Shown here: positions 10,832 through 22,689 of the stretch, piece after piece | How the letters are laid out: each line of letters starts with the position of its first letter | Numbering within the stretch: position 1 is the stretch's first letter | Origin: Prorocentrum cordatum | Lineage: Eukaryota; Sar; Dinophyceae; Prorocentrales; Prorocentraceae | NCBI GenBank assembly: GCA_963575745.1 | Contig: CAUYUJ010020267.1 | Location: forward strand, 53,501 to 117,500 | Direction: 5' to 3' | DNA: 64,000 nt | Notes under the pieces: model-generated | What the model was told of the DNA's origin: nothing | The model's input: the letters and a program-made list of their open reading frames with translations, nothing else | Databases searched by the model: none | Program-made: the position numbers and the translations under genes

Positions 10832-11035
10832 TAGATGGGTCAAGTAGATGGGGTCGGAGGATCGCGCTGCATCGCCAGTGCATCGGCGATGCATCGTCGA
10901 TGCATCGCCGACGTCGGCGACGCATCGGCGACGTCGGCGTGGAGAAGATCTGGCTCCGCATCGAGCCGCGTTGGGAATGCATCGGTGCTGCGGCGCGATC
11001 CTCCGACCCCATCTACTCCGAACCCATCTGGGAGT
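10832..11035. mobile_element. MITE-like element, copy 1
   Basis: Terminal inverted repeats of about 36-39 bp: left 10,832-10,869 (TAGATGGGGTCGGAGGATCG) and right 10,996-11,035 (CGATCCTCCGACCCCATCTA). Each has a second short block (AGATGGGT / ACCCATCT) at the very end. The interior is made of GCATCGNCGATGC palindromic words. It is non-coding. A related copy lies at 12,477-12,636. The word TCCTAG occurs just outside or at both ends (10,828 and 11,036) and may be part of a duplication. Confidence 0.65.
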
Positions 11036-11392
11036 CCTAGAATCTTGGCCGCCATCGGCACCGCGAACTTCGGGATGGTCTGGAGGCGGCGGGTGATCAC
11101 CGCTCACAGCCCGTTCTCCGACTTTCGTGGGATCGGCGCTTCCCTGACAGTGATGCCCCTCCCTTGGGAGGGCGCTGAGACCAAGGCGGCGGCACGCGCG
11201 TCATGAGAGCCTCCGGAGAGACTCCGCAATTTCTGGGGGATCGGTGTGAGCACTGGCAATGTACCGCTTTGCTTGGGGCGGGGCTCCTCCTCCTCCTCCT
11301 CCTCCTCCTTCCACCTCCCCCCGTTCCTTCCGACTAGCGTGATTCCCGCCACTGCTTAGGAGAACATTGCAAAGAATGGGCCGCGTCTCGCC

Positions 11393-11628
11393 CGAATAGC
11401 ACGGCAGGACAATTTGGCTTCACTTCCCCAGCTCCGATTCCCTTCAGGCCGTCAGGTACGCCCACAAATCGTCGAGACCGCTGGCATTTGGGCTCAAGTA
11501 TCGGTGTGCTCAGGAGTCCGAGGTTTAGACTCGAGCGTTCAAGACTGTCTGCACGACAGGCGCACGTGCACGAACTTCGATCCTGAGCGAGCGTGAGGCC
11601 GAGCTGGCCTCGAAAAACACATCTCCTC
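11393..11628. repeat. Dispersed repeat family 1, copy 2
   Basis: Aligns with 2,281-2,526 in the same orientation (shared CAGGAGTCCGAGG and CAAGACTGTCTGCACGACAGG). It runs straight into a TCC tract (11,617-11,690), whereas copy 1 does not, so the CT tract is outside the element or a later expansion. A separate short CTC tract lies at 11,287-11,317. 11,691-12,470 holds nothing recognised. Confidence 0.72.
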
Positions 11629-12476
11629 CTCCTCCTCCTCCTGCTCCTTCTCCTCCTGCTCCTCCTCTTCCTTCCCCTCCCCCCCTCCCCCTCCCGCGCC
11701 ATGCGCGGCTGCACGCCACGCGCGCGCCAATGCCGCGGCCGTTCCGTTGGCCCAGGCGAGGACCACATTGCAGCCATCGTAGCGCCGAGCGATGAGCGAA
11801 GGGGCTTTTCTGGCCACGGCTAGCCTCGGCTGCGAACAGGTTCCCGACCTTAACATCGGGAACGGCCAGAAAACCAGAGCGCATCCTGGCGCCAAAGTGT
11901 GCATACCCAGGGTCCGCAGCGCGTCGCCGTCAAAACGGTGGTTGAAGATTGGGAGTGCTCTTTTGGTGACCGCGGCGCGGAGCATGCCGCGGTGAGCTGG
12001 GGAGGGCAGGTTGACTCAGCGAGCTGGCACCTGTTGAGGCAGCGGACAGAGGACTCTGGTGCACGCAAGACGGGGGCCAGGAAGAAGGCTTGGGTGCGCA
12101 AAAGGCCCGCGGCGTGTTGAGTAGGGACCGACTGTTCCAGCATTCCTGTAGGCCAACCACGACATGTCCTTAGAAACAAACTGTTCCAAGAACATGAACA
12201 ATGATCTCGGACCATCAACCCACTGTATCATAACAGTACGGTCTCAGCCAACAACGTCCTAAAACCATTTCGTGTAAACCAGAAAAAATGTCTCACTGCA
12301 TTCATTGGTGGCCCTGGGGCGCCTCGCCACTGCTTGAGCGAGTGCGCGGACGAGTTGGTGCCAGGTGATCTGTGTAAAGTTGAATGGAGAGGCATGGTGC
12401 CTGGTAGTTCTACCATGGCCCTGGTCATGATACCCGCCCCCCCCCCTCCCTCTCGGACTAAAGGCCTCACATATCG

Positions 12477-12636
12477 AGTCCGAGCAGCAGTGGTTGGAGT
12501 ATCGCGCCGCATCGCCGATCCGTCGCCGATGCATTGTCGCCGTCGACGTGGAGAACATCGGGAGCCGCATCGAGCCGCATCGCCGATGCATCGGCGATGC
12601 GGCGCGATCCTCCGATCCCATCTACTCCGGCCGCGT
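12477..12636. mobile_element. MITE-like element, copy 2
   Basis: Same family as 10,832-11,035. The right arm (12,599-12,634, GGCGCGATCCTCCGATCCCA) is well conserved. The left arm (about 12,482-12,512, ending GAGTATCGCGCCGC) is more diverged. The interior again consists of CGATGCATCGGCGATGCGG palindromic words. It is shorter than copy 1. Confidence 0.55.
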
Positions 12637-12887
12637 GAACGGGGGTTCAAAGATGGGGTCCTGAGAAATGGGGTCCTAGGGACGAGGTGCCTCAAGTGTA
12701 GATCCACGGTTGGGTCCCTTCGTATCCTCAGGACTGCATCCCCCAGGGCCCATCGTTGAACCACCAACGTGCGGGGGGGGCTGGAGCAAGGCGGAGCGGC
12801 TTCTGTGAGAGTGCTCAGGGAGGAAGGCATCCGAGAAGCCCCGCTGCCCTTTTGGAAGGCAGGCCCCCCTCGCCCTGCCCCCATCTG

Positions 12888-13019
12888 ATGGGCCTGTTTT
12901 CCACCACCACCACCATAAGCTGGAGGGGGGAAGGAGGAGAAGGAGGAGATGGAGGAGGAGGAGGAGGACCCCCTCCCCCTCCAACTTACGGTGGTGGTGG
13001 TGGTGGAAAACAGGCCCAT
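12888..13019. mobile_element. Foldback element with 45-50 bp inverted arms
   Basis: The left arm (12,888-12,930) starts ATGGGCCTGTTTTCCACCAC and continues through a CACCAC run to CTGGAGGGGG. The right arm (12,969-13,019) is its near-exact reverse complement, ending GGAAAACAGGCCCAT. The spacer of about 38 bp is a pure GGA-type purine strand. No coding potential. It is probably a small non-autonomous foldback element or a stable RNA hairpin. Confidence 0.7.
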
Positions 13020-13192
13020 CACCATCAACTCGTGCCCAATCTGGGAGACCATCTCGGACCAAACTCGGGAGGCCCAAACCTCTTGATGGCCCTTTGTGGC
13101 CCGAAGGCGCTCCCCTGGACGCCTAATGTTGAAGACACGGGCAAGATCGGGGGGACAGGTCAAGAATAGTGATTCCCAGAGCTATAGTGCGC

Positions 13193-13450
13193 AGTCCGCC
13201 GACCCTGTCGGCGTGTGCGAGGGGTTCTCCGTTCGAGTTCTCGTCTCTGTCGTCTCCTCGTCGTCTTCGTCGTCGTATCCGTCGTCCCCCGTCCCTTTCC
13301 ATGGGCCCTCCTCAAGAGTGTAGTATTGGAGTCGAAGGGACACCCCTTCCCTTTGACCGCTTCCCCGAGGGGGGGTAGGGTCCTGGGGGGTGGTCCCGGG
13401 GGGGTCCGGGGGGGTACGGGGGGGGTCGCCACCCAGAGTCGTTTTCCCCC
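13193..13450. repeat. Dispersed repeat family 2, copy 1
   Basis: Begins with a perfect small hairpin, CGCCGACCCTGTCGGCG (13,198). A TCGTC-rich stretch follows, then CCTTTCCATGGGCC, GAGTCGAAGG and CCCTTCCCTTTGACCGC..., ending in a G-rich tail of GGTCCGGGGGGG words. The same order recurs at 52,536-52,870 and, without the hairpin, around 14,280-14,465. Confidence 0.65.
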
Positions 13451-13649
13451 GGGCGGCCCGACATATCGAACAGTCCCAAAAAGAGCCCAGAATGCCGAAG
13501 ATGGCTACAAATATTGCTCACAAGAGACCCGAGTCGCTCAAAGATCGGCCCAACACGGCCAAGATGGCCCCAAGACGATCCAAGGTGCCTCCTATCTAGA
13601 CGTCCCAGGAGCTTTTCAAGAACACCCCCACCAAGGCTCCAAGAAGCTC

Positions 13650-14820
13650 CTCCCCTCCTCCTCCTCCTCCTCCTCCTCCTCCTCCTCCTCCTCCTCCTCA
13701 TCTGTCCCCCTCCTCTTCCTCCTCCTGCTCCGTCTACTATTCCTTCTCCTCCTCCGCCTTCCTTTCATCCTCTCCCTCCTCCTCATTATCCGTCTTTTCC
13801 TTTTCCTCCTTATTTTTGTTCCGACCTCTTCCTCTTCTTCCTACTCCTCGTCCTTGTCCTCCTCGTCCTCCTCTCCCTTCTCATCCTCCTAATCCCCTTC
13901 CTCCTCCTCGTTCCCCTCTCCCTCCTGCTGCCCCTCCTCCTCCACCTCCTCCTCCTCCCTCAACATGCCCCGAGGAGGTCCCCAGGAAGCCCGAAGAGGG
14001 CTCCAAGAACCCACAACGAGATCTCAAATACTTCCGAGAGGCCCCCGCCGAAGCCTCGAAGAGTCCTCCAAGTAGCCCTGCGACAAACACGACAGACTTC
14101 CCGAATGCCACGTCGTCGGCGTCGTCATCCTCTTCCTCCTCGACCTCCTCCTCCTCCTACTCCGTCTCGTCGTCGCCGTCCGGCTCTTCATCCTCCTCAT
14201 TCTCCTCATCCTCCTCCTCCTCCTCCTCCTCCTCCTCCTCCTCCTCCTCCTTCTTGTCGTCTCCGTCGCCGTCACAATCGTCTCCTCGCCGTTTCCGTCG
14301 TCCCCCGTCCCCTTTCCTGGGCCTGTCGTCTCAACCGCGCGATCAAAGTCGTTAGTGCAGTCGATTGGAAGCCCCTTCCCTGCACTTCTTTCCCCACGAG
14401 GAGAGGAGTCCCAGGGAGGGTTCCCTTGGTGGGTCCAGGGGGGGAACGCCGCCCAGACACGTTTCCCCCTCGCACCTCCCGAAACCATGCAAAGATGTTC
14501 CCAAAAGAGCCAAGAAAGCCACAGCGCCTCCGCCTCCTCCGCCTCCTCCTCCTCCTCCGCCTCCTCCTCCTCCCCCTCCTCCTCCTCCTCCTCCTCCTCC
14601 TCCCCCTCCTCCCCCTCCTCCTCCTCCAGCCCCCCTTCTCCTTGCCTGCTCCCCCTCCTCCTGCTATCCTCTGCCTCATCCTCCCCCCCCTGCTCCTCCT
14701 CCTCCTGATACTTCCCCCCCCCCTCCTCCTCCCTGATCCACCTCCTACACCCCTTCCTCCTCCTCCTCCTGCCACTCCTCCTCCTCCCCCATGCACCTCG
14801 CCCCCCCTCCCTTTCATGTT
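13650..14820. repeat. TCC/CTCCT polypyrimidine domain
   Basis: Long CTCCTCCT tracts (13,650-13,960, 14,125-14,255, 14,515-14,800) are separated by short mixed sequence. One of the separators (about 14,280-14,465) is a diverged member of dispersed family 2. The frames give Leu/Pro/Ser or, on the other strand, Glu/Arg/Gly homopolymers and are not genes. Confidence 0.85.
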
Positions 14821-15120
14821 TGTCGTCTTCAGGGTCGGCGGCACGTGCTGTAAGGCCTTCGCACTAAAAAAACAAGTAACGGCGGGGCAAACTGGACCGC
14901 CAGGGACGTCCCCGTGACCACCATCTTGAGGCCATCTTGGGCGTCTTGGAGCGCTCTTGGGCTGTCTTGGAGGCCTCTTGGACCGCTCTTGGAGCTGTTG
15001 GAGCTCTCTCTTTGGGGACAGAGGGAGGAGGATAAGCAACACCGTCGTCGACGGTGTCTTCCCCGTCGTCGACGATGTGACGTGGTGTTGCGGTGCTTCA
15101 GGGCGCCGGAGCGGACGGTG

Positions 15121-15392
<272 letters not shown>

Positions 15393-15494
15393 CCCCCCAT
15401 CTGGGGGGGGGGGCCTACGGAACCCTGAGACGCACAGCATCTTGGGGGGGGGCCCTGGGCTCGGAGCCCGGGATCATATATCAATCGCATAATT

Positions 15495-16208
15495 ATGGTC
15501 TCCGTGGACTCTTTCCCAGGGATGACAGCTAAAGAGATGATTATCCGGCGGCAAATTCATGGCAGTCGGGGTCCGGGGAGGGGGGCAGGGGAGGGGGGCA
15601 TCCTTTTGAAACAAGTCTTGGGCATGGCACGCAGAGGACATCAAAAACGCTGGGCTCAGACAAAAGCTGGCGGTTCAGAGATGGGCTGCGCCCCCCGGAG
15701 GAAGCAGCGGCCGCGGAGGGAGACGCTGGCACAAACCCAGGGGTGCACAATGGCCGGCCTGGCGCAACGGCAGACCTCGGGGCCTCGGATCCCCTCGCGT
15801 GGCCGCCAGGCGCCCTGGAAGGCCCGTGCGCCGGCGGCGCGGGGCGGCGGCGCCCAGCCGCTCCTTCGGAGGCCCTGGCCCAAGGACGCTGCAGGTCCAG
15901 TCACGCGTCCGCCCCTGCCGCGCGCCCCCGCCGAGGCCCCCGCCGTCGTCACCGCCGGCGCCGTCGTGGCGGCGGCGACCACAGCACGGAAGCGCCGACG
16001 GCGGCAGCGGGAGGCAGCGAAAGCGGCGGCGGCCCAGAGGAAGCAGGGAGCTTGCTGGCGCGCGCTCAGCGACGCCAAGAATGTGTCCAGGAACGGGCTT
16101 ATGGGCCTGCCCTTTCCTCTTGTTACATTTGCTCCGAGGACATCAGTCATCCTGCCGCAGTCGAACTCGCGAACCCCTGCCCAGGAGCGGGTCCAGGGAC
16201 GTGGTTGA
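15495..16208 (+). other. Open 237-residue frame, basic/Ala-rich, unassigned
   Basis: The reading frame begins ATG GTC TCC and has an Ala/Arg/Lys-rich helical-looking middle (AVVTAGAVVAAATTARKRRR, then REAAKAAAAQRKQGACWRAL). It ends about 150 bp before a GTC microsatellite. The minus strand is open over most of it (15,656-16,432). No family is recognised and no splice signal stands out. It is recorded as an uncertain candidate only. Confidence 0.2.
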
Positions 16209-16356
16209 ACTTGGTCGGACGGCGACGGAAACGGCTGGCGACGACGATGACAGACAACGGCGATGGCGAATAGGAGTATGGAAAACGTTGCATGCCTTTT
16301 TGGGACTTCTGGGCGGTCAACTTCGTCACGGCCAGTTGAGCGTCTGGCCCGATAAC

Positions 16357-16375
16357 GACGACGACGTCGTCGTAT

Positions 16376-16415
<40 letters not shown>

Positions 16416-16418
16416 TGT
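16357..16418. repeat. GTC microsatellite
   Basis: An almost perfect GTC run within ACGACGACGTCGTCGTATTC context, so its left end forms a short palindrome with the ACG run before it. A second ACG-type tract lies at 16,535-16,590. 16,600-17,095 holds nothing recognised. Confidence 0.85.
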
Positions 16419-17099
16419 AGAAGATCACCCACAATTTCTGCAAACTCTCGTAGCCACGGCCGGGCGCGAGTCGAAAAGCTGCCCAGGATGACACTGGGAA
16501 GGGTCTGGTAACCAGTTTAGAGCGGATTGTGGTCGGACGACGACGAAGACGAAGACGACGACAGACGGCGACGACGACGACGACGAGGGTGGAGGGCACG
16601 AGGGTGGAGGGCCGCCGTTTCGCCCTGGGACCTGTCAGAACGCAACACTCGCGATCCTCGATACCGTCGACTCGGGTGTTCGTCAAACGGGGGGGCGGGG
16701 GGGGGCAATACACTCGGGCCGGACGAAAGGAGGGGATAGCAAAGGGGAGGCTTGAGAATCAGCTCACGTAGCTGATTTTTCCGGCGCCTCCCGGCGCCGG
16801 GAACCGCCCAAGCATCGAGGAATGGGCCCGGCGGCGGGGCCGAAACCAGCTGCATGCAGCAGACTTTGTAACCCCCCCTTTCCCTATCCCGCCCTTTCGT
16901 TCGGCCCGATACACGTGCGGTGAGGAGGCGTGCACACTGTGCTCGCCCTCTGAGGGCCGCGGTCTCAGCCTGGGGACCGCTTCGGGCGGCCCGTCCCTCG
17001 GGGACCACCTCCCTGCAGCCCTCGACCACCCCCAAGCGTTTGGCCCTCCCGCGCTGCCGCCCGCCCGATCGACCTCCCCCCGCTCCACCATCCCATAAG

Positions 17100-17265
17100 G
17101 AAGGTGGAGGAAGAGGGAAGGCAAGAGGGAGGAAGAGAGGGGAGAGGGAGGAATAGAGAGGGGAGAGGGAGGAATAGAGAGGGGAGAGGGGAGAGGGGAG
17201 GAGAGGAGAGGAAGGTGGAGGAAGAGGAGAGGAAGGTGGAGGAAGAGGAGAGGGAAGGGAAGGGA
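17100..17265. repeat. Purine minisatellite
   Basis: Units of about 18 bp (GGGAGAGGGAGGAATAGAGA) and then about 21 bp (GGAAGGTGGAGGAAGAGGAGA) in tandem; one strand is entirely purine. The translated Glu/Arg/Gly frames are artefacts. 17,266-17,870 holds nothing recognised. Confidence 0.8.
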
Positions 17266-17870
17266 GGGGTATCATCCCGCCGCTCCCCTCGCTTCACGTT
17301 CCTCCCGCCTGCTGCGCCGTTCCAGACCGTCACCGTGCCCTCTGCCCCCATTCCTCACGGGCGCCGCCGCTGCCGCCCCGCCGCCGCCGCCGTCGGTCAC
17401 AGCAGTTGTCGCAACACTCCTCCCTTCGATCCGCTGACCTCTCATCATCCCTGCCCACTGCCCCACTGGGCTTTCCCCTGAACCGCAGGAACATCTGGTG
17501 GAGAGGTTCGGCACGTCTGTTGTCTCCAGCGCGCATGCTTTGCGCAGGCACAGTCGGTGGCACTCAAAGCGTAGGCCGCAGGGGCTCTGCAGGCTGCCTG
17601 GGCGCATCAATAATTAACTAGGTTTCTGACGCAAGCTCCGCTCAACGACCACGATACGACTATGAGTCCGAAGTCTGCTGGGCGACAGCGCCATGGGGGA
17701 CCCAATAAAAACGGCACCACTGGGGTGACAAATTACAAGCCGAGCGCTCGCAAGCGTCACTGCCAGCGGTTGTAACCCCATGGAAATCCAAGGACATCCT
17801 CCACCTCTGCTCCATCTCCTACTCCTGTTGCTGCTCCTCATCCCCTTCTGACTCTGCTCCTCCCACCGCT

Positions 17871-18480
17871 CCTTTCCATTGCCCCACACTCCGTCCTCCT
17901 CATCCTCCCCCCTCATCCTTCCAAACGCCCCCCCCGCCCACTGTCGCCCCCACTCTCTCATCCTCTTGCTCTGTCCTCCGTCCTGCTCCTCCTGCTCCCT
18001 CCCACTCTTCTTTTCCCGCTCCCATCATCCTTCTCCCTCCTTCCGCTCCCCTCCTCCTCCCTCCTTCTACTCCCCTCCTCCTCCTCCTCCTCCTCCTCCC
18101 CCTTACACTCCCCTCCTTCCTTTCCGCTCCCGTCATGCTTCCCCATCCATCCTACCTCCTTCCACTCCCCTCCTGAACCTCCTGCTGCTCCTCCTCCTCC
18201 TTCTCCTCCTCCTCCTCCTCTTCCTCCTCCTCCTCCTCCTCCTCCTCCTCCTTCTCCTTCTCCTCCTCCACCTCCTACACCTCCTCCTCCTCCTCGTCCT
18301 CCTCCTCCTCCTCTTCGTCCGCCGCGTCGTCCTCCACCTCCTCTTCCTCCTTTTCCTCCCCCTGATCCTCCTACTCGCCCTCCTGCACCACTCCTCCTCC
18401 AGTTCCTCCCTGCACATCATCTACCTTCATCCCTCTTCCCTGCTTCCCTCCACCTCCTCCTCCAAGCCTCCTCTTTCGCA
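17871..18480. repeat. CT-rich domain with TCC microsatellites
   Basis: Polypyrimidine-rich sequence with dense CTCCTCCTCC at 18,050-18,115 and 18,180-18,320. The 303-codon frame across it is a Pro/Leu/Ser artefact. 18,481-18,786 is mixed sequence with no recognised feature. Confidence 0.82.
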
Positions 18481-18786
18481 TCGTCTTCCTCCCTCCCCCC
18501 CTCTTCCTTCACCGACGGCGACGACGATTGCAACAATGACGGCTACGACGCCGGCGGCCGCGACGACGACGATCACCCCCCGCCGACCTCGACCTCGATG
18601 GGGCCCGCCTCGCAGTCGAAACGACAGCGCCCCTCGCCACCCGCTTGCTCGTAGCACTGCTGGCCTGCCCCGCACCGCTCCCGCCGGGCGGGAGGAAAGG
18701 CAAGCACCGTCGTTTTCGTCGTCGACGACGGGACTGCTGCCGCTGCCACCCGCCGCCGCCATTTTCGGCGAGGGAACGCGGGACGA

Positions 18787-18900
18787 GTAGAGGAGGAGGA
18801 GGAGGAGGAGGAGGGGGAGGAGGAGGAGGAGGAGGAGGAGGAGGAGGAGGAGGAGGAGGAGGAGGAGGACGTGGAGGAGGAGGACGTGGAGGAGGAGGAG
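18787..18900. repeat. GGA microsatellite
   Basis: Near-perfect GGAGGAGGA for about 110 bp with two GGACGT interruptions (18,868 and 18,884). Purine on the plus strand. It lies immediately outside the 3' end of the LINE on the minus strand. Confidence 0.9.
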
Positions 18901-19084
18901 CGCCACGCCTCAGAGGGGGGAAAAAAGGTCCAGTCATTATCTGATCAGGTTGCTGATGGCAGCGCTGCGCCTGGCGATCGCACGTAGGCGAGCGTGAGCG
19001 TGCAGCTCCGCGCGTCGTGGGCAGCGCAGTCCGAACGCAAAATCTAGCAGATCAATGGCAATCGCATGTGCAAGGATACCTTCT

Positions 19085-19940
19085 TTAGACGGAACATCCA
19101 GTAACACACACACACACATATATATATATGTGTAAGAATAACCAAAACAAAAAAAAACATGGCTGGACGATGACATGAGCATCAGAGCCCCTAAATTGGT
19201 GGGAAGGGGAAGCGAGCCAGTAGCAGAGGGCGAAGATGGGGCACACAAAATAGTGATTAGTCTGGTCGCCAACCATGTTCTGGCACCCGAAATGACAATG
19301 AGAGGCGGCTTGGCGAAATCTGCGATTGGCGGGACAGCCGTTGAACATTGTACTGGTCACAGCCGTAGCACAAAAGAGAAGCAACAACTTGGAGATGGGG
19401 AGGAGCCTACACTGAATCAGATCGAACTGAGGACGAGCAACCCTCTGGAACTCAATCGTGTACTCTGCAAGTGGTGAAATCTTCGACGCGTACAACGGGT
19501 AGTTTAGCAGTGATGACCTTGGTGGGTGCCTGATGGGGACCACGAGGGGGGAACTCAGCAGGGTAGTTAGACATTAAGACGGCGATCTGATGTTGCTCCA
19601 TCATGTTGTATAGGACGGGGTCGGAGAAGAAAGGGTGTGCGTACCAGGCGGCGATGTTCGCGCCGACAGACTCTAACGGAGCTCGAAGACACTCCCGCAT
19701 CTATTGAAACGCGTTACTTTGCTCAGCGGGTCGAAGCGTTGCAACCTGGAGAGGTGCACTGTAGCGCGCAATAAATTTGCCAAGGCCAAACGCGTTCATA
19801 CGACAAAGCAACCCCGCGTAAAAGCATACCGTGGAGCCCGAACAACAGCTCGATGACACTCTCTCTCCTGGGCCTGTGCAAACTTCGACAACGGCAGGAA
19901 AAGGGAAACGTAACTATACACAGGCATGGCGAAGGCATTG
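19085..19940 (-). pseudogene. LINE C-terminal region with Cys/His motif
   Basis: A post-RT stretch (19,938-19,452, several frames, e.g. LRAPLESVGANIAAWYAHPF) leads to a 152-codon frame, 19,543-19,085. At 19,345-19,243 the peptide FNGCPANRRF is followed by CHFGC-x-GDQTNHYFVCP. This matches the pattern FNG-C-x-x-x-RF...C-x-FGC...D-x-x-x-HY-x-x-C common at the end of dinoflagellate LINE proteins, and may bind zinc and RNA. The frame then runs through VCVCV codons made by the GT/CA microsatellite to its stop. The resemblance is by eye. Confidence 0.6.
19105..19132. repeat. CA/TA microsatellite
   Basis: ACACACACACACAC followed by ATATATATATAT and TGTG, so it is partly self-complementary. It lies inside the C-terminal LINE frame on the minus strand. 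Confidence 0.9.
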
Positions 19941-20019
19941 TAGGCCACGATGTTCTCTGCGAGGCCCTGGTTTATTTTTTGATTTCATGAGCGCAAGAGA
20001 CAAGCGTGAGGACAGGGTC

Positions 20020-20820
20020 ACGCCATGCCTCCAGCGCTGCATTGCGTCCTACGATGACGCCCGGATGCACTGCGCTGCTTTGGATCTGGAGCTTCGATGC
20101 GTTGGCCCTAGTGTCTGCGAACATCTGCATGATGCTGTCATGCTTGGCGTTGTTGATCATCAAAAATATACACTTATGGATGCTCAAGACGGGGCACGTA
20201 CAATGCCCTACGCGAGCAAGCGGCCGCAACGCAAAAGGGACGCCAACAAGCACGTCCGCGCACGCGAGAGCGATATCGTCGGCGAGCGCCGTCAGGCAGC
20301 CCTCGATATGTGTTTTCGGGTGCTAAATCCTTCGTAGGACTGGGTCTAGAATAAGGGCGAAGAGGACACCTGGAAACGAACGAACTTGTTTCATGCCGCG
20401 GGCAGATGGGACACGAAAGGCAGCGGATCTTGCTCGGGGGCCCCAACTTGCCTAACATCTTGAAAAACCACCGGTGGAAGACGCCGGGAAAGGCTTGCGC
20501 AAGCAGCCCCCATCATTCACCTTTCCGAGGGCACCTGCCCAGGCTAAGAAGTGACCATCAAAAAGCGCAACGTTGACCGCCAGGCTTCGACCCCCGATGA
20601 AACCTTTCCGGGCGGGATCGGCGACCTCGGCGGCGACGGCTTCGAGGGGTCGGGCAAGAGCAGAGCGAGCGATTCTGTCGCCCGCGTTCGAGAAGGAGAA
20701 AATACGGGCATCTGTAGGAGACCGTTCTCCCTGACCGCCGCCGCTTGTCGCGTTTTTTTTTTGGGGGGGGCGCGCCCGCAATGATTGAACTCCTCGTCGA
20801 AGGGCTCGTCTGCGAGGGGA
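20020..20820 (-). pseudogene. LINE reverse transcriptase, frameshifted
   Basis: Typical LINE RT blocks follow in order. A PLADEPFDEEFNH-x-PPKK finger (about 20,819-20,755) leads to FSFSNAGDRI (about 20,690). Next comes DPARKGFIGGRSL-x-NV (about 20,620-20,580), the counterpart of the QRGF-x-GR block. The motif A region AFPGVFHRWFFKML follows (20,494-20,460), then motif B GVLFALILDPVLRRI (20,373-20,326) and the catalytic motif C ADDIAL (ADD at 20,283-20,275). The catalytic Asp expected before AFPG in motif A is not seen, because the frame breaks there (GGCLR directly before). A T10-G9 run at 20,750-20,768 lies at the PPKKK codons. Blocks occupy at least three frames, so no active enzyme can be made. 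It would have primed cDNA synthesis at nicked target DNA. Confidence 0.7.
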
Positions 20821-22689
20821 CGGAGGCGCAGGAGGTAGAGCGCCTGCTGCGCAGGCAAGCTGGCGGCCCCCCTGGCCGCGCGCGGAAGAGCGACGGGGCC
20901 CGCGGCAATATCTTTCCTACGCATGAGACCAGCGACGAAACACACGCTCCTCTGAGAGGACCCAATCATGGCGCAAGTGTGACCTAGTTACGCATTGGCT
21001 TTACATGTCATCCATGACCTGTACGTACCTGGTATACACGCTGTCGTCGGTCATCTCCTTGCCAGGGACATCAGTGGAGATCTTGCTCCAGCGCTCGCGC
21101 AGTAGTTCAAGCGAAAAGCGTGATCGCCATGGACTTTGCCTTTGGGATATTTCGCTCCAGCTAATCTTAACGTCGGCCGAGCTGCGGCCCACGCAGATGA
21201 GAGGCGACGAATCCCGACGAGAGCGGCAGCCTGGCGGGCACCTGCGAAACTGGGTGCGCCCAGCACTCGCGTCCCGTCCTGTTCGAGCATATCTCCATGG
21301 ATCTGGCAGTGCATCTTATGGAAGACAAGCCAGCCCGTACACATCATCATATCGCAATCGAAATATTGACGAAGCATGGGGAAGTCACGGCGCGCGCATC
21401 CCGCTCGACCTTCACCGAGTCGACGGTGCGCGCGAAGTAACTGAAGCCAACCGTGGACTTCAGAAGCCAGGCATGCAGCGCTATTCGCCTAGATGTAATT
21501 TAAAATCGGGTGGCTCGCATTCCTCATCAGTGGCTCCATTCCTTTCGTCCGCGCAGTAGGGTTGCTGTCCAAAGAATTCTCAACAATCCGGATGTCCAAG
21601 AACTCGGGGAACTTGGGATGCGTGGCGACCCGAGCCGGTGCAGAAGGAGGCTTCCGCGAAGGCTCATGCGACTTCAAATTGAGAAACGCGGGGGGGAGCG
21701 AGGGCTTTTCGAAGTTCGAGATGTTCCAAAAGGAAGTCCAGTAAAACGACGGCAGGGATATTCGTGTACATCTGATTCAGTCTGGCGCGCGTCGCGTCAG
21801 ATGGGGCGGTGCGACGGCGAGTGTCTTATGTCTGCTAAACTTCGCAAAACCGAAAGAACATCTCGTCGGAAACGTTTGAGAGCCGAATCTGTCCAACACG
21901 GTCAGCACCGCTGCGAACCGAACAACGACATTCACCAGATATGAGGCAATGATTGCCACCAGCTACGAAGCTGGAGTTGAGGGAGGCGCGGCGGGACCTG
22001 ATGTTGTGCGTCATCTGCCCAGTACAACTTCCTGTCGAGTCGGGGTTGAAGTGGAGGTCGTCTATCTGTTTGGGAGCGCAGCGTCTCTGCCAGGATGGAG
22101 AATCTCGAACAGGTGGGTGGAGAGGGGCTGGCACAGCCTCTGTTTGGCGAAGATGGGCAAACCTCCAGCACCTGCGGTCGCGCAGAGAGGACAGGAGACG
22201 CGCGCGTCTTTGAAATCCCTTCCCAAAATATCGAGCCCCCCCCCCATGCCCGCGGATTTCCTGAATGCGGGGGACATCGCGTGATCGGAGTGGAGACGCC
22301 GGCACTTGCCACGCTTGCATGTGCAACAGGTGGCGAGCGAACGCGGGCGCGCCTCAGCGCCCCGCGCGCGGACGGACAGCGCCTCGCCATGCAAGAACGG
22401 ACCGGGGGCGGGCGGCGGCGCATCAGGAGACTGGAGCCCTACTCCAGCAGGATGAGAAGGTACAGGACCGTCTACGATGACCACCTCACTGGTGGGCGGC
22501 CCCATGCCCAGGGAAAGCGCCCCCCGAGCACGGCGACCCAATGGGGGCGCGGTCTGGCTCTCGCCGGGCGGCTGCGCCTTTCAGAGCGCCCGCGGGATCT
22601 TGTCGGAGCTCGCGAGGATGAGGTTCGCGGCGGCGACGTCAAGCCCCCGCTGCTCAATTTGGCCTCGTTGGCGTCGGAATGGTACTCGT

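Noticed and set aside
13514-14917. 467-codon and 256-codon ORFs
   Set aside because: Leu/Pro/Ser and Arg/Gly homopolymer readings of TCC microsatellites.
19145-19160. A-run (CAAAAAAAAACATGG) as the end of a retrocopy or LINE tail
   Set aside because: On the LINE coding strand it is a T run within the C-terminal frame; no flanking duplication was seen.
20745-20770. T10-G9 run as a poly(A) tail of another retrocopy
   Set aside because: It lies inside the LINE reverse transcriptase region at the PPKKK codons, with conserved RT blocks on both sides and no target duplication.
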